From Odontocerum albicorne (lineage: Eukaryota; Arthropoda; Insecta; Trichoptera; Odontoceridae), in NCBI GenBank assembly GCA_949825065.1, contig OX463859.1, positions 13,840,452 through 13,904,451 of the forward strand: a DNA stretch of 64,000 nucleotides, given 5' to 3'. The position numbers were made by a program, and so were the translations under genes. Below the pieces are notes generated by a model. That model had not been told where the DNA came from. It searched no databases and was given only the letters and a program-made list of their open reading frames with translations. Positions within the stretch are counted from its first letter, which is position 1. The number at the start of each line of letters is the position of its first letter. Below are positions 33,116-43,989 of the stretch, one piece after another.

Positions 33116-33354
33116 TATTCAATTATGCATAAAGACAATTTAAATATATTCGTGAAAAATTAATAATTACAATTAATTGTAATAAAAATACCTTTTATGT
33201 TGCACATTTTAAAGAGCTGAGTCTCCTCAAATGCGAAATAATAATAATAAATACCTGATATTATAAAATTATTAACTATATTTGTCTGAAAATAATGGAG
33301 AGGGAGAAATAAGGACACCAAAAAAAGAGCGGAAGAAGGTAGTCGAAGAAAATT

Positions 33355-33465
33355 TAGTTCAAGTGCTATGAATGGGACATGGCGTGGGATGGGACAAAAA
33401 TGGGACATGGGATGGGATAAAAACAGAAGTGCTATGAATGGGAACGTGGCATGGGATGTGTGTAT
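33355..33465 (+). repeat. Short degenerate minisatellite
   Basis: Repeats of ATGGGACATGG and GGGATGGGA-type words, with AAGTGCTATGAATGGGA occurring twice (33361 and 33427). Confidence 0.7.
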
Positions 33466-33859
33466 GGATAGAAAAGCATAGAGATCTGTGATATCCACCT
33501 ACCTCAAAAAGGATATGGCGTATGATTACATATATGCTAATTGTGAACAATATACCGTTTTCAATTATATTTTAGGGTAAAAATAAATTTAATTTAAGGG
33601 TAATGTCAATTTGAAACTCGCGATTGCTATATACTGTAAGTATATATACGAGTAGATATGAACTCAATACGTTTCTATCGAATTCAGAACTATAGTTTTT
33701 CTTGCAGCAAATGTTAGTCCAAAGTTTAAAAATGGCAATGAAATATTGAGAAATTTTCCATTCAAAAATATAATTCAACAATTTGTTTGCCAGATTTGTA
33801 AAATTTAAAAGGATTCAATTCTTCCTACTTAATACATCCGTCTTGGTTATATTAATTTT

Positions 33860-34095
33860 GAATAATTTCATTCCGTATTCTGTCATAAATCGTCACCACA
33901 TGTTTTCTTCTATGATATGTATAGTGTTGTTTATAGTTAAGGCATTAACGTTGTGGAGGTTTAAAGACATTGTAATGTATTTTTATCAAACACTGTTTAT
34001 TCCACTTTTTTGTGACGTTATAACCCTACCGGTTTCAAGGCTTTCACCTCATCTTCAGGGGAGCGCAAACAAGACTTGTTTGCGAGTTAGTGACT
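33860..34095 (+). repeat. Dispersed repeat Z, copy 1, with RTE-like trace
   Basis: 33868-33900 is a minus-strand RTE-like block (CCGTATTCTGTCATAAATCG). 33935-34095 contains AAGGCATTAACGTTGTGG, ACACTGTTTATTCCACTTTT, ACCCTACCGGTTTCAAGG and CTTCAGGGGAGCGCAAAC, shared in inverse orientation with 54290-54620 and 57575-57660. Confidence 0.62.
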
Positions 34096-34735
34096 AAAGA
34101 AGTTAGAACGAGGAAAATGACGAAGGAGTTTTGATGTGGCTTTTTAATTTTCAAAATCGAAAAAGTATACCTGCTGTCGTCAACCAATAAAGGGAAAATT
34201 TTACTTTCGTCAACCATCAATAAAGTTTGATTCTTTCAACGATGGAATATAGGGTAAAATCATACTGTTTGGTACAATTTCAAATATTACATTTTAGAGA
34301 CAATTTTCTAGGAGTAATTATTATGGGTTTAAAATGTAGTTCCTTTTTACCTATTCTGGTTTAAAAACCGTATTCTATGTACCTAGTTAGTACTTTTATA
34401 GTTTGTAATATATATTTTTTTGTAAAAGTATAAAATTACATTATTTTGTACGAATTAGAAATATTTTTAAATAATATTAAATTAAAATATATTTGATTTT
34501 TGTTGATTATTAAAATAAAATGCACAATCTATCAACCCAAACGGAACCTTAAGAGGGATGAGTGAAATAAAAAAGAAAAATTATGTTATTCATTGTAGTT
34601 GCATTTTTCTGAACTGACGGTTTAGATCTGATGTGAACAATATTGGGGTGGAGTTTAAACGTAGTGCTCAATAAAATGAAAGTATTTCAACCCAAATGAA
34701 ACGTTCTGAGATAATTAGTGAGATCTGTAGTGAGG
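34096..34735. other. AT-rich stretch, nothing recognised
   Basis: GGAAAATTTTACTTTCGTCAACC and a nearby GTCAACCAATAAAG occur as a short local duplication near 34180-34215. No gene. Confidence 0.4.
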
Positions 34736-34739
34736 TCTT

Positions 34740-35050
34740 TTTTTGGGTTTGTATCACATCGACTTTTTTGAGCCGTGGCATCACTCCATTAAGTCCCTTT
34801 TTGGTAGAAGATCATTGTACACAACCAAAGTTTCATCCTCAGTAACAATTGACTCAATTGTGTATTTTTCTTGCACACCGTATAGCATTAAAGATCATCA
34901 CAATATTCGAGACATCATTGTATTTGGATAGCAATCGAGAGTTTTGGCTCTCATCTTACGCTGGTGGTATTACTTTCAAGATGATATTCCAGAACTCGAT
35001 GCCCTGTGGTTTTGGAAGACCTACATCATCCTGTTTTTTCTTTTGATTTT
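34740..35050 (-). pseudogene. Mariner transposase relic, first catalytic Asp region
   Basis: A minus-strand frame reads QEKYTIESIVTEDETLVVYN and KRDLMEWCHGSKKS. This corresponds to the mariner I-V-T-x-DET-W-V-x-x-Y and S-x-x-W-x-H-x-x-S-P/K region around the first catalytic aspartate. Stops and frameshifts lie on both sides, and neither inverted repeats nor the second and third acidic residues are recognisable, so it is an old relic. Confidence 0.66.
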
Positions 35051-35272
35051 AGTATTCTATTTTATAACAGTTTCCGTTGCACTAATGCAACTGTTTCTTT
35101 AATAAGCACTCCTGCTGGTGTGTTTCGATGAGGGTCATCTTCAGTAGATTATTGGAAACTGTTTAGACTTATCTTTCATTGTGGAATATTACGGAGAAGA
35201 TACTCCGTGGACAGCATGTAAACAAAATTTAATTTCTGTTTGATATTTATCTTTTAACAATTTAGAATATTA

Positions 35273-35640
35273 CGAAACAACACGTCTTCTATTGGCTCTA
35301 GTTGACAAAATGCTTAGAACAGACGTATCAAATTTAACGGCAACATTACTTGAAAATGCGTTGGGCGTGACCGATCTAGTATCACTACAAACACGATTTA
35401 ATTTGTTCAGACTTGAAACTTTAGGACCTAAGTGGCGACGAAGTAATATTTTATTGTATTTATTTATTTTAATATGGAGCTCAAAAAAGTAATAGGTCAG
35501 TAACTGATTCAAGTACCCTATTTGTATTTTTTAAATAATTGTTTATTTTTATACCCAACTTATTACCGTTGGTTGCCCATGACGAAACGACATCTTACTC
35601 AGTAAGCCAACCGTGCGATGGCCGTGCCGTACGTGTGGAA
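35273..35640 (+). repeat. Dispersed repeat Y, copy 2, interrupted
   Basis: 35273-35345 (AACAACACGTCTTCTATTGG, AGAACAGACGTATCAAATTT) and 35600-35640 (CCAACCGTGCGATGGCCGTG) match the two halves of the copy at 26850-26965; about 250 bp lie between. A short protein-like stretch NLTATLLENALGVTDLVSLQ in the middle has no recognised family. Confidence 0.45.
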
Positions 35641-35780
35641 ATCAATTTGCCGGAGAGGAAACAACAACCAAAATATCGAATTGAGAAGTTACCTGTTATT
35701 CGCATAGTACGTATATACTCGTAAAAGTATTATTTTGTTTAATTTAAAAATTTGACAAGAAATACATTTATAACTAGGTA

Positions 35781-36117
35781 CAGTCAAACCTCGGATCACG
35801 AACAAATCGGCTTACGAACACAATTTCCGAACAAATTTTGACTCGACCTGCGTACAATGCCTCGGCTCACGAATTAGTTGTAACGGCGCATTAGTTGTTG
35901 TCAGGTGCGCGCGTTGTGAACATTGTTTGTCGTTGTTCTTGATACGATTTTTGTTTGCTTTTTATATATATATAATATACAGTATATATATAAAATATAT
36001 TTAGCATTAAATTAACCCTCATTATGGCTCCCAAGAAAATTAATTTATGTATGCGAACATTTCGGCTCGCGAATGGAATCAAAGAACGAATTAAGTTCGT
36101 AACCCGAGGTACCACTG
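35781..36117 (+). mobile_element. pogo/Tigger-like non-autonomous element
   Basis: 337 bp with the ends CAGTCAAACCTCGGATCACG and AACCCGAGGTACCACTG, an imperfect inverted repeat of the Tigger type, flanked by TA (35779-35780, 36118-36119). Subterminal blocks (TCGGCTTACGAACA on the left, TTCGGCTCGCGAATGG on the right) repeat the same theme. At 36024 the interior retains ATGGCTCCCAAGAAAATT, coding MAPKKI, the usual start of Tigger transposases, then runs directly into the right end: an internal deletion derivative. Confidence 0.85.
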
Positions 36118-36409
36118 TACCTTGAGAAACATTAAAGCAATTTATTTATTCATTCTTTTTTACATGATAAGGAAGGATATTAGAATAAAAAAAATACACT
36201 TTAAAGGTATATAGTATATTTCAATAGTTCATATAAACTTATATTCCCTTTGCCCCATCATATTTCATTTTAATGATTCGAAACCGTAAACCTACTGGCC
36301 AACTAATTAGGAATTTATATTTTAAGTCAACCAGCTTATCGAATGTGACAATTATACAACTTCGGCACAAAAAACATTTAAAAAATGAAAATGCTAGTCT
36401 ACAATAGTA

Positions 36410-36735
36410 TTTTACAACTCAATTTTGACGTGAAACGTGGAGTCAAATATGTTAATTGATGTAGGCAATGTGTGACAGAACACGGAAGGAAGTGATTGGG
36501 GATGAATGTGAACTTAAGGCTAGTGTGTTGAATAAGATAAAAAGAAGTACTGATTATTTGGGCATGTAGAACGAAGAAATGAAGAAATACTAACAAATTA
36601 AATGTATCTCATAAATGAGTGGAAGGCGTGGGAGAGAAAGACAAAATGAAGTATAATTGAATCAAGTGAATTATATTTTGAAAGAAAGTAAAAAATCAGA
36701 GAAATCGTAGGAGAATCAGAGGAATCGTGAGACCC
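36410..36735 (+). pseudogene. RTE-like LINE, 3' coding end
   Basis: Contains GTGTGACAGAACACGGAAGG (VTMYDRIR-type block), GGGGATGAATGTGAACTTAA, TGATTATTTGGGCATGTAGA (WFGHVE-like) and GAAAAAATCAGAG-type 3' blocks. Heavily broken. Confidence 0.65.
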
Positions 36736-36880
36736 TCCCTAGACGGAGTAACCTGATCCGTACTGGGACCGACTCAGAACAGACCCAGATGGAAGGAGAC
36801 CATTAAAAGGGCTATCGACGGCTGCCACCATCCTCATAAGAGTATATGAGGTACAGGATAACGGAGAGAGATTATTAGTA

Positions 36881-37936
36881 TTGGGTGTTAACAAAAGCTG
36901 TGTCCGTTTTTTTCCAAATGAAGAGAACAAGAGGACACAACAAAAAAAATTACAACAAATTAGTCAATAAGGCGCGAGGTCTGGAGAATATGGAGGGTGC
37001 GGCAGGGCATTTTTCGTAATGTTGGCGATATGAGGGCGGGCGTTATCGTGTTGCAGAATAACGCCATATTGCCGATCCGGCCTTTTTTGCAGAATGTATA
37101 GCTCCGCGTTGACTGTTTGATTGCGTTCAAGTATCTCGTAGTGGATGACGCCTTGCCACCAGATGTAAATCATCTTGCGCGGATGCAAACCTTGGTTCAC
37201 TCTGGGCGTAGCTTGTTGACCATAACTCACCCATTCTTTCCGTTTCTTCATATTCACATAAAGGCACCATTTTTCATCACCAGTAATGATGCGGTAAAGC
37301 AACCTTCGCTTGTGGCCATACGTAGCTCGATGACGCGCGAGCAAACCAGCAGAAATTGTCGAACGTTGATTTTTGTTGTTTTCAGTCAAAACATGTGGAA
37401 CCCAAGCGTCGAACTTCTGGACTTTTTCTATTGATTTAATGTGGCGGTATACAGTCATGTGACTACAATTCATCTGCTCAGCCAATTTTACGGTGGTTTG
37501 AAGGGGATCTTCATGAATAATGTGGTTTAAGCGGTCCTCATTGAAGTCCACTGGTCGTCCGGAACGCTCCATGTCTTTCAGGTTTCAATTACCGTCTTTG
37601 AAACGCAAAAACCATCGACGAGCTGTCCTTTCATTCATAGCATCTTCACTGTAAACTTCGCAAATATTGCGAGCAGCTTTTGCAGCTTTTTTCCCTTGAT
37701 TGAATGCGAACAGAAGGAGGTGTCGAAAATGCCCATTTTCGTCTACTTGACATTCCATTTTGAAGGCTTGTAATCAAATAAATTAATATATGTAACGTAA
37801 AAGCAAACACAATATGTTATCTTGTAGAGCAGAAAATTTTATTTCGAATGACGTATAACCTTTACCATTTTGTTTTACTTTTGGTGCTCATTTATAAATT
37901 TGGAAAAAAACGGACACAACTTATGTTAACACCTAA
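36881..37936 (-). mobile_element. Mariner transposon with well-preserved ends
   Basis: 1056 bp. The left terminal repeat 36881-36920 (TTGGGTGTTAACAAAAGCTG onward) and the right terminal repeat 37897-37936 are near-exact inverses over about 40 bp (three differences seen). TA flanks both sides (36879-36880, 37937-37938). It carries a broken transposase on the minus strand. About 1.3 kb is usual for full-length mariners, so roughly 250 bp has been lost. Confidence 0.93.
36964..37758 (-). pseudogene. Mariner transposase, defective
   Basis: Begins MECQVDENGHFRHLLLFAFN at 37758 (N-terminal helix-turn-helix), with an in-frame TGA right after RWFLRFKDGN. The frame then continues ERSGRPVDFNEDRLNHII, a second helix-turn-helix (NCSHMTVYRHIKSI), WVPHVLTE (the mariner signature), ITGDEKWCLYVN with the first catalytic Asp, and LQHDNARPH with the second. 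Compared with the family, about 3 residues are missing after IWW, about 11 in the NAELY-QKRPD area and about 8 before LPHPPYSPDL. A stop follows SPDLAPY, so the third catalytic Asp (normally in the following DYHLF) and the C-terminus are lost. It is 265 codons long instead of about 345. Not functional, though its ends could still be mobilised in trans. Confidence 0.92.
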
Positions 37937-37938
37937 TA

Positions 37939-38770
37939 TATAACTACTCATAAAATAGACGATAGTTACATTCTTTTACAGTAGTTTAATGAACCAAAAA
38001 AAAAACAATAATAGGAACATGCCTCAAACAAAAATAGCCTCACTCAAATAGGTACAATATATTCGTAAACATTAATAATTTTGCATTTCAACACAAATCA
38101 TAGATTCTAAGATCCCCACCAATATTTCCCAATATATTCCAACGACTTTTAGATTGAGCAATGCTCTAAGAGGATCCATTCCTTCAGTGTGTATTTGAGC
38201 TTTAAAATAATAAATTACTTTCACTATGCAGACAATGCGTTATATACTCGTATGTAGGTACGCTATGAGCTAAAAATATACGATTTATTTTATTTATTTA
38301 TTTATTTTACACATGACAAGAAGTATACATAATTTGCGAAAAAACAACAGGTAATTTAATTCGGACACACAATTTTAATGTATCTGGGTTTGTTGCCTTT
38401 CATTTGTCGTGTCCCTAGTAAACTAGGTTTTTAAAGAAATCGATACTTCTTTCCGATTTTGGATTATATAAAACCCCGTTACACATTCTCATCAACCTGA
38501 CAAATGATGCCTTTGCAATTTTCACTGTATTTTTTTTGTATGGTTTAGAAACCATTATTGAACTTTTCTATTGGATTATATTAGCTGAACTTAGACCTAA
38601 CTTGTGTAAAATTGTGGCTTCTATCCACCTAGCTCTTTTCCTGAAGTCGTTTGTATATGCTTTTTAGTTCCACTCGGGTACTACTGAATGAGTTTATGTG
38701 TTCAACGATTTTTTTTAATATTTTGGTTATATGTATCCTATCCAATTCCATATATATTTACAGAGAGTGA
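37939..38770. other. AT-rich stretch, possibly an unassigned LINE end
   Basis: 38285-38760 has moderate complexity (TTTGTTGCCTTTCATTTGTCG, CATTCTCATCAACCTGACAA) reminiscent of a LINE 3' region in minus orientation, but I see no diagnostic motif. Confidence 0.35.
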
Positions 38771-38771
38771 C

Positions 38772-38947
38772 GATGCAGTAAGCGGTCGTATATGTTAAAT
38801 GTAGTTATACAATTCGTTACAGTGATACAACACTCGAATAGGGTATCCATTCTGGAAGGCTAATTTCTACTGATGACGACAAAATCAAGGTTTTGCTCAA
38901 GAATAACCAGCGTTCTACGACACGTGATACTGAAAATATTGAAACCA
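38772..38947 (+). pseudogene. Mariner transposase N-terminal relic (copy 1)
   Basis: GATGACGACAAAATCAAGGT codes DDDKIKVLLKNNQRSTTR, the linker between the two helix-turn-helix parts of mariner transposases. The upstream DNA (GATGCAGTAAGCGGTCG, CTGGAAGGCTAATTTCTACT) matches 45690-45790. It is cut at about 38947 where the Jockey 3' end begins. Confidence 0.6.
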
Positions 38948-41660
38948 AGTAATATATTGTACAAACATTTGTCAAGGCTATACCTATATACAAATTTATT
39001 ACTTAACTAATCTTAATTATATGTTATAATTTATGAACTTACTTAATCTTATTTTCCTACATGTCATGTCATTTTTATTTTTTTACAATCTTAATATATG
39101 ATTTCTTAGAAATAATTAACACCTACATACTACTTATATAACTAGATAACAATTCTTACACTAATTATTTAGCAAAAACAAGTCCACTCGTTCAGGCTAC
39201 TTGTATTCCATCACATTCACTCAGACCTTGGTCGTCCCAGCTAATACTGTAGGTGGACTAGTAAAGCAACATATAATGCTTCGGGAACCTGTGCTTATTA
39301 CGGAAGGGTAGGTCGGATTTACTCTCGTAAGCCCCCAGGGCAGCGATTAAGGGATTGCTGTGATTTTGTTCACTTTTATAGAACTTCACGGTCCAAGCGA
39401 GGATGTGGCGTTGTAGGGTTTCTTCTCGCTGTTCGGCGTGAAGTCGGGTAAGGTTTGTTTTGGGATGGGTGTTAAAAGATATCTTGAATGCCTTGTTCTG
39501 CACTCTCTGGAGTTTTAGGTCGAAAGGAAGCTGCGTCGATGAAATATCGAACTGATAGCCCCTATGTCCTTGTGACCCTTCTGTCTGATGGTATTAAGAT
39601 GGGTTTTCTACGCCAGTCACCGGTCGAGGTGCCGGCCGAGCTATTTAATCACATCCTGCCACTCAACCAGGCAACCACCGATGAATAAGGGGCACTCTTT
39701 CCTTGATTTTGCGGGAGAACATGATGGCCTCAGTTTTGGTAGTATTTCTCAAGGATCTCAAGAGCAATCTGAAGACGGCGACCAGCTCGATCCACCTTGA
39801 GTGACGATGCGTAGCATGTAAGGAGAAGTTTGTGGAGAAGGCCATCATGCCAGACAGTATCAAAAGCCTTATCAAGGTCCAGCAGTACCATGCCAGTACT
39901 TCTGTTCCTATTGAAGCCCATCAACACGTCTTCCACGACACGGGTAAGTTGCTGGACAGTGTTGTGTCTTGTCCTAAATCCAAATTGCTCATGAGGGAAT
40001 GTATTGTTGGATTCGTGATGTACTCGTTACACTAACCTTGAGGCAACCACTCTCTCAAGGATCTTGCCAAGACCTGGAAGAAGGTTGATGGGCCTGTAGC
40101 TAGTTGGATTTTCGGTAGGTTTATTTGGCTTGTGGATAGGAACAATATTGGCTATTTTCCAAATACTCGGAAAATAGCCATTAAGGAGTGAGCCATTTAC
40201 TATTTTAGTAAGAAAAATTCTCGCTTTTAGTGGTAATTGTTTAAGAAGGCTATTGTGTATATTGTCGGGACCGGGGGCTTTTCGTGTTTTAAGCCTGTCA
40301 AGGATACGACCAATTTCGGACGGGGTGCAAAGTTGCATCTCGTTTTGGTTGGTAGGGTAGTAAGAAAAGCTGACGAGAGTATCCTCGACAGATTTGTTGA
40401 CATCATCGTTTCCAAGGTCGGAAATGATTGATTACGTATTCTCGTAAGCGTCCGCCAAGGCATTAGCCTTGTCAATGCCAGAAACAGCCAACTTGAGGCT
40501 GTGCGCAGAGTTGGTATGCTTTGAGACGAGCACTTGATACCCTTGACGATTCGAGAGAGTACCGTTACCTGGTTCTAGGGCCGCCAATTTTTTCTGCCAT
40601 AGTTGGTTTTTAAGTAGGCGGATATTTTTTTTTATTTCGTCTTGGAGAACGTTAAGAAGTGTTTTGTCACGTTTGTTTAGTGTACGTCTGTAGGTCTGTC
40701 TTTGTTTGTTTTTTAGAGATATAAGGAGTTTGATATGAGGAGTAAGAGTTATTTGGTATGGAGTGACAATTTTGAGGGGGAACATTCTCATCACGAGCAT
40801 TATGGATGAAGGTGGAGATGGTATCTATCGCGGCATCGATGTCCTGTGGGCTCACCAGAGTTTCAGGTGATAGGCAGAGCTTGTGGTTGTGGAGGTAGGC
40901 TTTGTAACCCTTCCAGTCAGCATTGGCGTAGTCGTACTGCTCCCTGAGGCTAGCAATCGGCCTCACTCCCAGTGTAAAGTAGACTGGGTGGTGGTCTGAC
41001 GAGAGAGCTTCTAGAACAGTCAAATCAGGTATGTTGGGGTAGTTTTTGACTACGGCAATGTCCAGTGTAGAAAGACTACGGGGGTTGGTGAAACAGGTAT
41101 GTTGATTTGGATAGAGTATTTGACAGTTGTGGTTTTCCATATAATTGTACAGCGTCGTTCCGTTCGGGTTAGCTCTCAAGCAGTTCCAGTAACGGTGTTT
41201 GGCACATGATGACCTTGGGCCCCAAATCCAGCACTGCCTTGATGACCTTTTCCAGAAGTGAACGATAGCCGGTACAATATGCTGCCACGATGGTGACTGT
41301 CTCCCTGTCAACCTTGAGGCTGCTGGCAGTAGCCTCCAAGTTTGTCAGGGCGGGCGTGAGGAGTTGGGTATGATGGATAGTATCTCGGATGAGGATCGCG
41401 GTGCCTCCCCCTCTACAGGAAACGCGATCCGATCTATAGACGGTGAAGCCACCGGTGCCTCTCACACGAGATACAGGTTTTAACTAAGTTTCTGTAATAA
41501 GCACAATATCTATACCTGAATTGTTCACCAACAGCATCAGCTCCTCGATCTTCTGTTGCATGCTGTAGGCATTCCAGCAGAGCACTGTCGCGTCCGCCTG
41601 GAGCAATTTAGAAGCGGAGACTAAAGGAACGCTTGTGTCTTATGTGACATGACGAGCGAA
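38948..41660 (-). mobile_element. Jockey-clade LINE, 5'-truncated and internally deleted
   Basis: A 2.7-kb minus-strand element: ORF2 (about 41600 to 39260), then a 3' UTR to about 38948 that is also present at 14336-15120. It contains endonuclease and reverse transcriptase segments but no ORF1, so it is 5'-truncated. Its 3' end lies inside the mariner relic at 38772-38947. Confidence 0.85.
39260..41600 (-). pseudogene. Jockey-type ORF2 (APE endonuclease and reverse transcriptase), defective
   Basis: In order: AYSMQQKIEELMLLVNNSGI and IVLITET (APE N-terminus with catalytic Glu), then TAG; RGTGGFTVYRSDRVSCRGGG; a frameshift at the position of the GDFN motif, which is deleted; KHRYWNCLRANPNG; STLDIAVVK; EALSSDHHPVYF (catalytic SDH). 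After a frameshift come linker sequence, then RLKTRKAPGPDNIHNSLLKQ, SYRPINLLPGLGKILERVVA, HEQFGFRTRHNTVQQL and GMVLLDLDKAFDTVWHDGLL (reverse transcriptase motif A). The next part jumps to YASSLKVDRAGRRLQIALEI, so about 90-100 residues including most of the YADD region are deleted. The C-terminus ends near LGAYESKSDLPFRNKHRFPK. Multiple stops. Inactive. Confidence 0.88.
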
Positions 41661-42115
41661 GTATGACCGTTCACGAGTATTTGGTGCACTTTTTAAATTT
41701 GAATTTACCTAAAAATATGAAATTACTTTCTGGTCAACCCAATATGTACGTTACTTTCAAGAGAGCCTTTCAATATTACAACGTACCCAAAATGTAGATC
41801 GATATGCCCAGATCGGAGAACCCGGAAGGGAAGAGAGAATTCAGATTGCTGGTAGGTAGGTAGGTATAAGTATTAGGTTGCTAGCTGGTTGATTTAACAG
41901 CCAGCTAATGTGTTTTATCAGGTTTCAATCCGATCTTAATAATCATAGGGTACCTTTCTACCCAGGGACGGGAAGTGCGCTTCAAACGTTTTGAAGATCA
42001 ATTTAAATTCTTTATAATATATTTATTTTAATAAAAACAATAAAAAGCGTTTGAAAGCTTTTTTATTTACAGTTCTTTTAACAGATATTCACCCAAATTT
42101 CAGTGCTCCCAGCCA
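41661..42115. other. Stretch without recognised gene
   Basis: 41735-41850 (TTTCTGGTCAACCCAATATG and following) could be a remnant of the mariner split by the Jockey insertion, but I cannot match it to a terminal repeat with confidence. Confidence 0.35.
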
Positions 42116-42117
42116 GT

Positions 42118-42502
42118 GAGTAACGAGGTGCATGGCCGATCGGCAATGCACTAGACTTCCATGCGGAAGGTCGCCGGTAAGAACCTCGTGCTGTGCTACT
42201 CGCTTTGAATAACATATACATTTTTCCGCCTAGTATTCGGGAGTCAACCAATATCTATGACTTTGGTAATATACATTCTTCCAAAATAAGAGAAAAAAAC
42301 CTTCCGATATGCTCCGATTGTCTCACTTAGATGTGCCATCGCATCCAGTATGTATAGCAGTATGGCCGATGAGTTTGCTTTGTGTAACGGCTAACTCACT
42401 AAAAAAACAAATTTCTCGGCCCAGCTTCGCTATCCAGTAAGTTGACGTTGGGAAATCGACGGGATCCTCGACAACAAGGCCCGCAACGCCGAAATATAAG
42501 TT
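42118..42502 (+). repeat. SINE-B, full-length copy
   Basis: Head CATGGCCGATCGGCAATGCA, TTCCATGCGGAAGGTCGCCG; then CCTAGTATTCGGGAGTCAAC, TGCTCCGATTGTCTCACTTA, ATGAGTTTGCTTTGTGTAAC and GGATCCTCGACAACAAGGCC at the end. The same order occurs at 56230-56615 (plus) and 62566-62925 (minus). Confidence 0.8.
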
Positions 42503-42601
42503 TAATACATTAATTGAGAATTAGGAATATATTTTATTGTATAAGCACAATCACAGTAAACTCACGCTATTTAAATTTAAAATAATACCACGTCTATCAA
42601 A

Positions 42602-42765
42602 TGAATGGTTGAATTAAAATAGGCACTAAGTACCAAAAAAAAAAAACCAAAAAAAAAAAAACTAAGTATGCAGTTTCATTATATATGACATATAGAACGA
42701 AACTGCATACTTAGTTTTTTTTGTTTTTTTTTGGTACTTAGTGCCTATTTTAATTCAACCATTCA
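42602..42765. repeat. Near-perfect 164-bp palindrome (fold-back element)
   Basis: Left arm 42602-42686 (TGAATGGTTGAATTAAAATA ... ACTAAGTATGCAGTTTC) and right arm 42708-42765 (GAAACTGCATACTTAG ... TATTTTAATTCAACCATTCA) are inverse copies. The only differences are the lengths of two A/T runs (12 and 13 A on the left, 8 and 9 T on the right) and one flanking C. The loop is about 21 nt (ATTATATATGACATATAGAA). Confidence 0.93.
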
Positions 42766-43239
42766 AATAACAATCCTAATTTTATACGTTTATTTATTTA
42801 GAAACAACAAGATTTCTTCTCTTTTTCGGAAGTTGACAATTATTATGACTATCATGACCTTTGAGGCTGTAACCCTGAACAAAGATTTGATACCAAAATG
42901 AAAACAGCATCACAATTTATTCAACTAGGCGATACGTTCGCTACTGGCACTTCATCAGCCCTAAATTTTAGCTTGTAATATCAGTTTAAGGATATCACAT
43001 TTTATACCCAATTTTTTCACTCTTTTCCTTTTTGATAGTGGAAAAAATACTCTATCTTTATTCACCTGTTTCAAGATGTGACTATTATAGCCTTTGTCAA
43101 CCATCGTGATTTTCAGCATTATTTGATATCATCACGTTTTAAAAGTTTCTGGTGGCATTGTTTTGTACTAAGTTAATTTCCTTGCCTTAACACCACAGAG
43201 AATTAAGGAAAATGTGTAACAACGCCAAATTTGTACCAC

Positions 43240-43750
43240 ATATGATACATAAGACGACATTGAAATTGTTGCTGTATAAAACTAGCGTCATGTTATCTCC
43301 ATTCTTATTTTGATTTCTTGAGACTGATCCCATTGATCATTTAGTCAGCATTCCAGATATTTATGTTGTTAGACTTGATCAACGATTTCCTTATTTATAC
43401 CAATGCCAAATATATTGAAATCGTTGCTGTAGAGGACTAGTGTCATGTCATCTCCATTCTTATTTTGATTTCTTCAGACTAGTCCCATTGATCATTCAGT
43501 CAGCATTCCAGATATCTATATTGTTAGAATTGATCAACGATTTCCTTATTTATACCAATGCCAAATGCCTTGACTTCAAAATCCGATCTAATAAATACAT
43601 CTACAGATGGATTACAAAGCCATGAATTTCTTCTCTCTATGTAAGGGGAGAAGGAATTCGTTGGCTCTCCTGTGCTTAGTAAAGTGTTGAGAAAAATATG
43701 AAGTTGATGGAAAGTTAGTATTGTACTAAATAACTTGCTAAAATACATGC
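43240..43750 (-). pseudogene. RTE-like LINE reverse transcriptase fragment
   Basis: The minus strand reads FEVKAFGIGINKEIVDQF, then degenerate YLGCRLND-like and EIKIRMEMT coding. In the family this is KV-x-x-F-x-YLG-x-x-x-T followed by EI-x-x-RI-x-MAR, the region after the reverse transcriptase core. It occurs twice because of the tandem duplication. Confidence 0.58.
43259..43568 (-). repeat. 155-bp tandem duplication within a LINE fragment
   Basis: Units 43259-43413 and 43414-43568 are about 90% alike, both containing CTCCATTCTTATTTTGATTTC and CAGTCAGCATTCCAGATAT-like blocks. Confidence 0.88.
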
Positions 43751-43989
43751 ATTTTGGTTGTTATTTACAATTGCGTAGTTTGTAACTTGGTTTCGTATTT
43801 TATGAGCTTAAATATATATTGCATCGTATTTTTGATATTTATTTATTCACAAATTCGTGTATATGTATTACACTTTCATCCAGCCAACTAAGGTACGTTT
43901 AAAGGTACGTTTACGTCAGTAAAAATCAGACCAACATTTTTTTAAAAATCGAAACCTAAACATCCGAGCTGGAAGTCTTAAAAATTAGG

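Noticed and set aside
33160..33498. 112-codon minus-strand open frame
   Set aside because: Covers a short GGGATGGGA-type minisatellite and AT-rich DNA; no family resemblance.
37117..37434. 105-codon plus-strand open frame
   Set aside because: Antisense of the mariner transposase pseudogene.
39488..40035. Plus-strand open frames of 60-70 codons
   Set aside because: Antisense of the Jockey ORF2 remnant.
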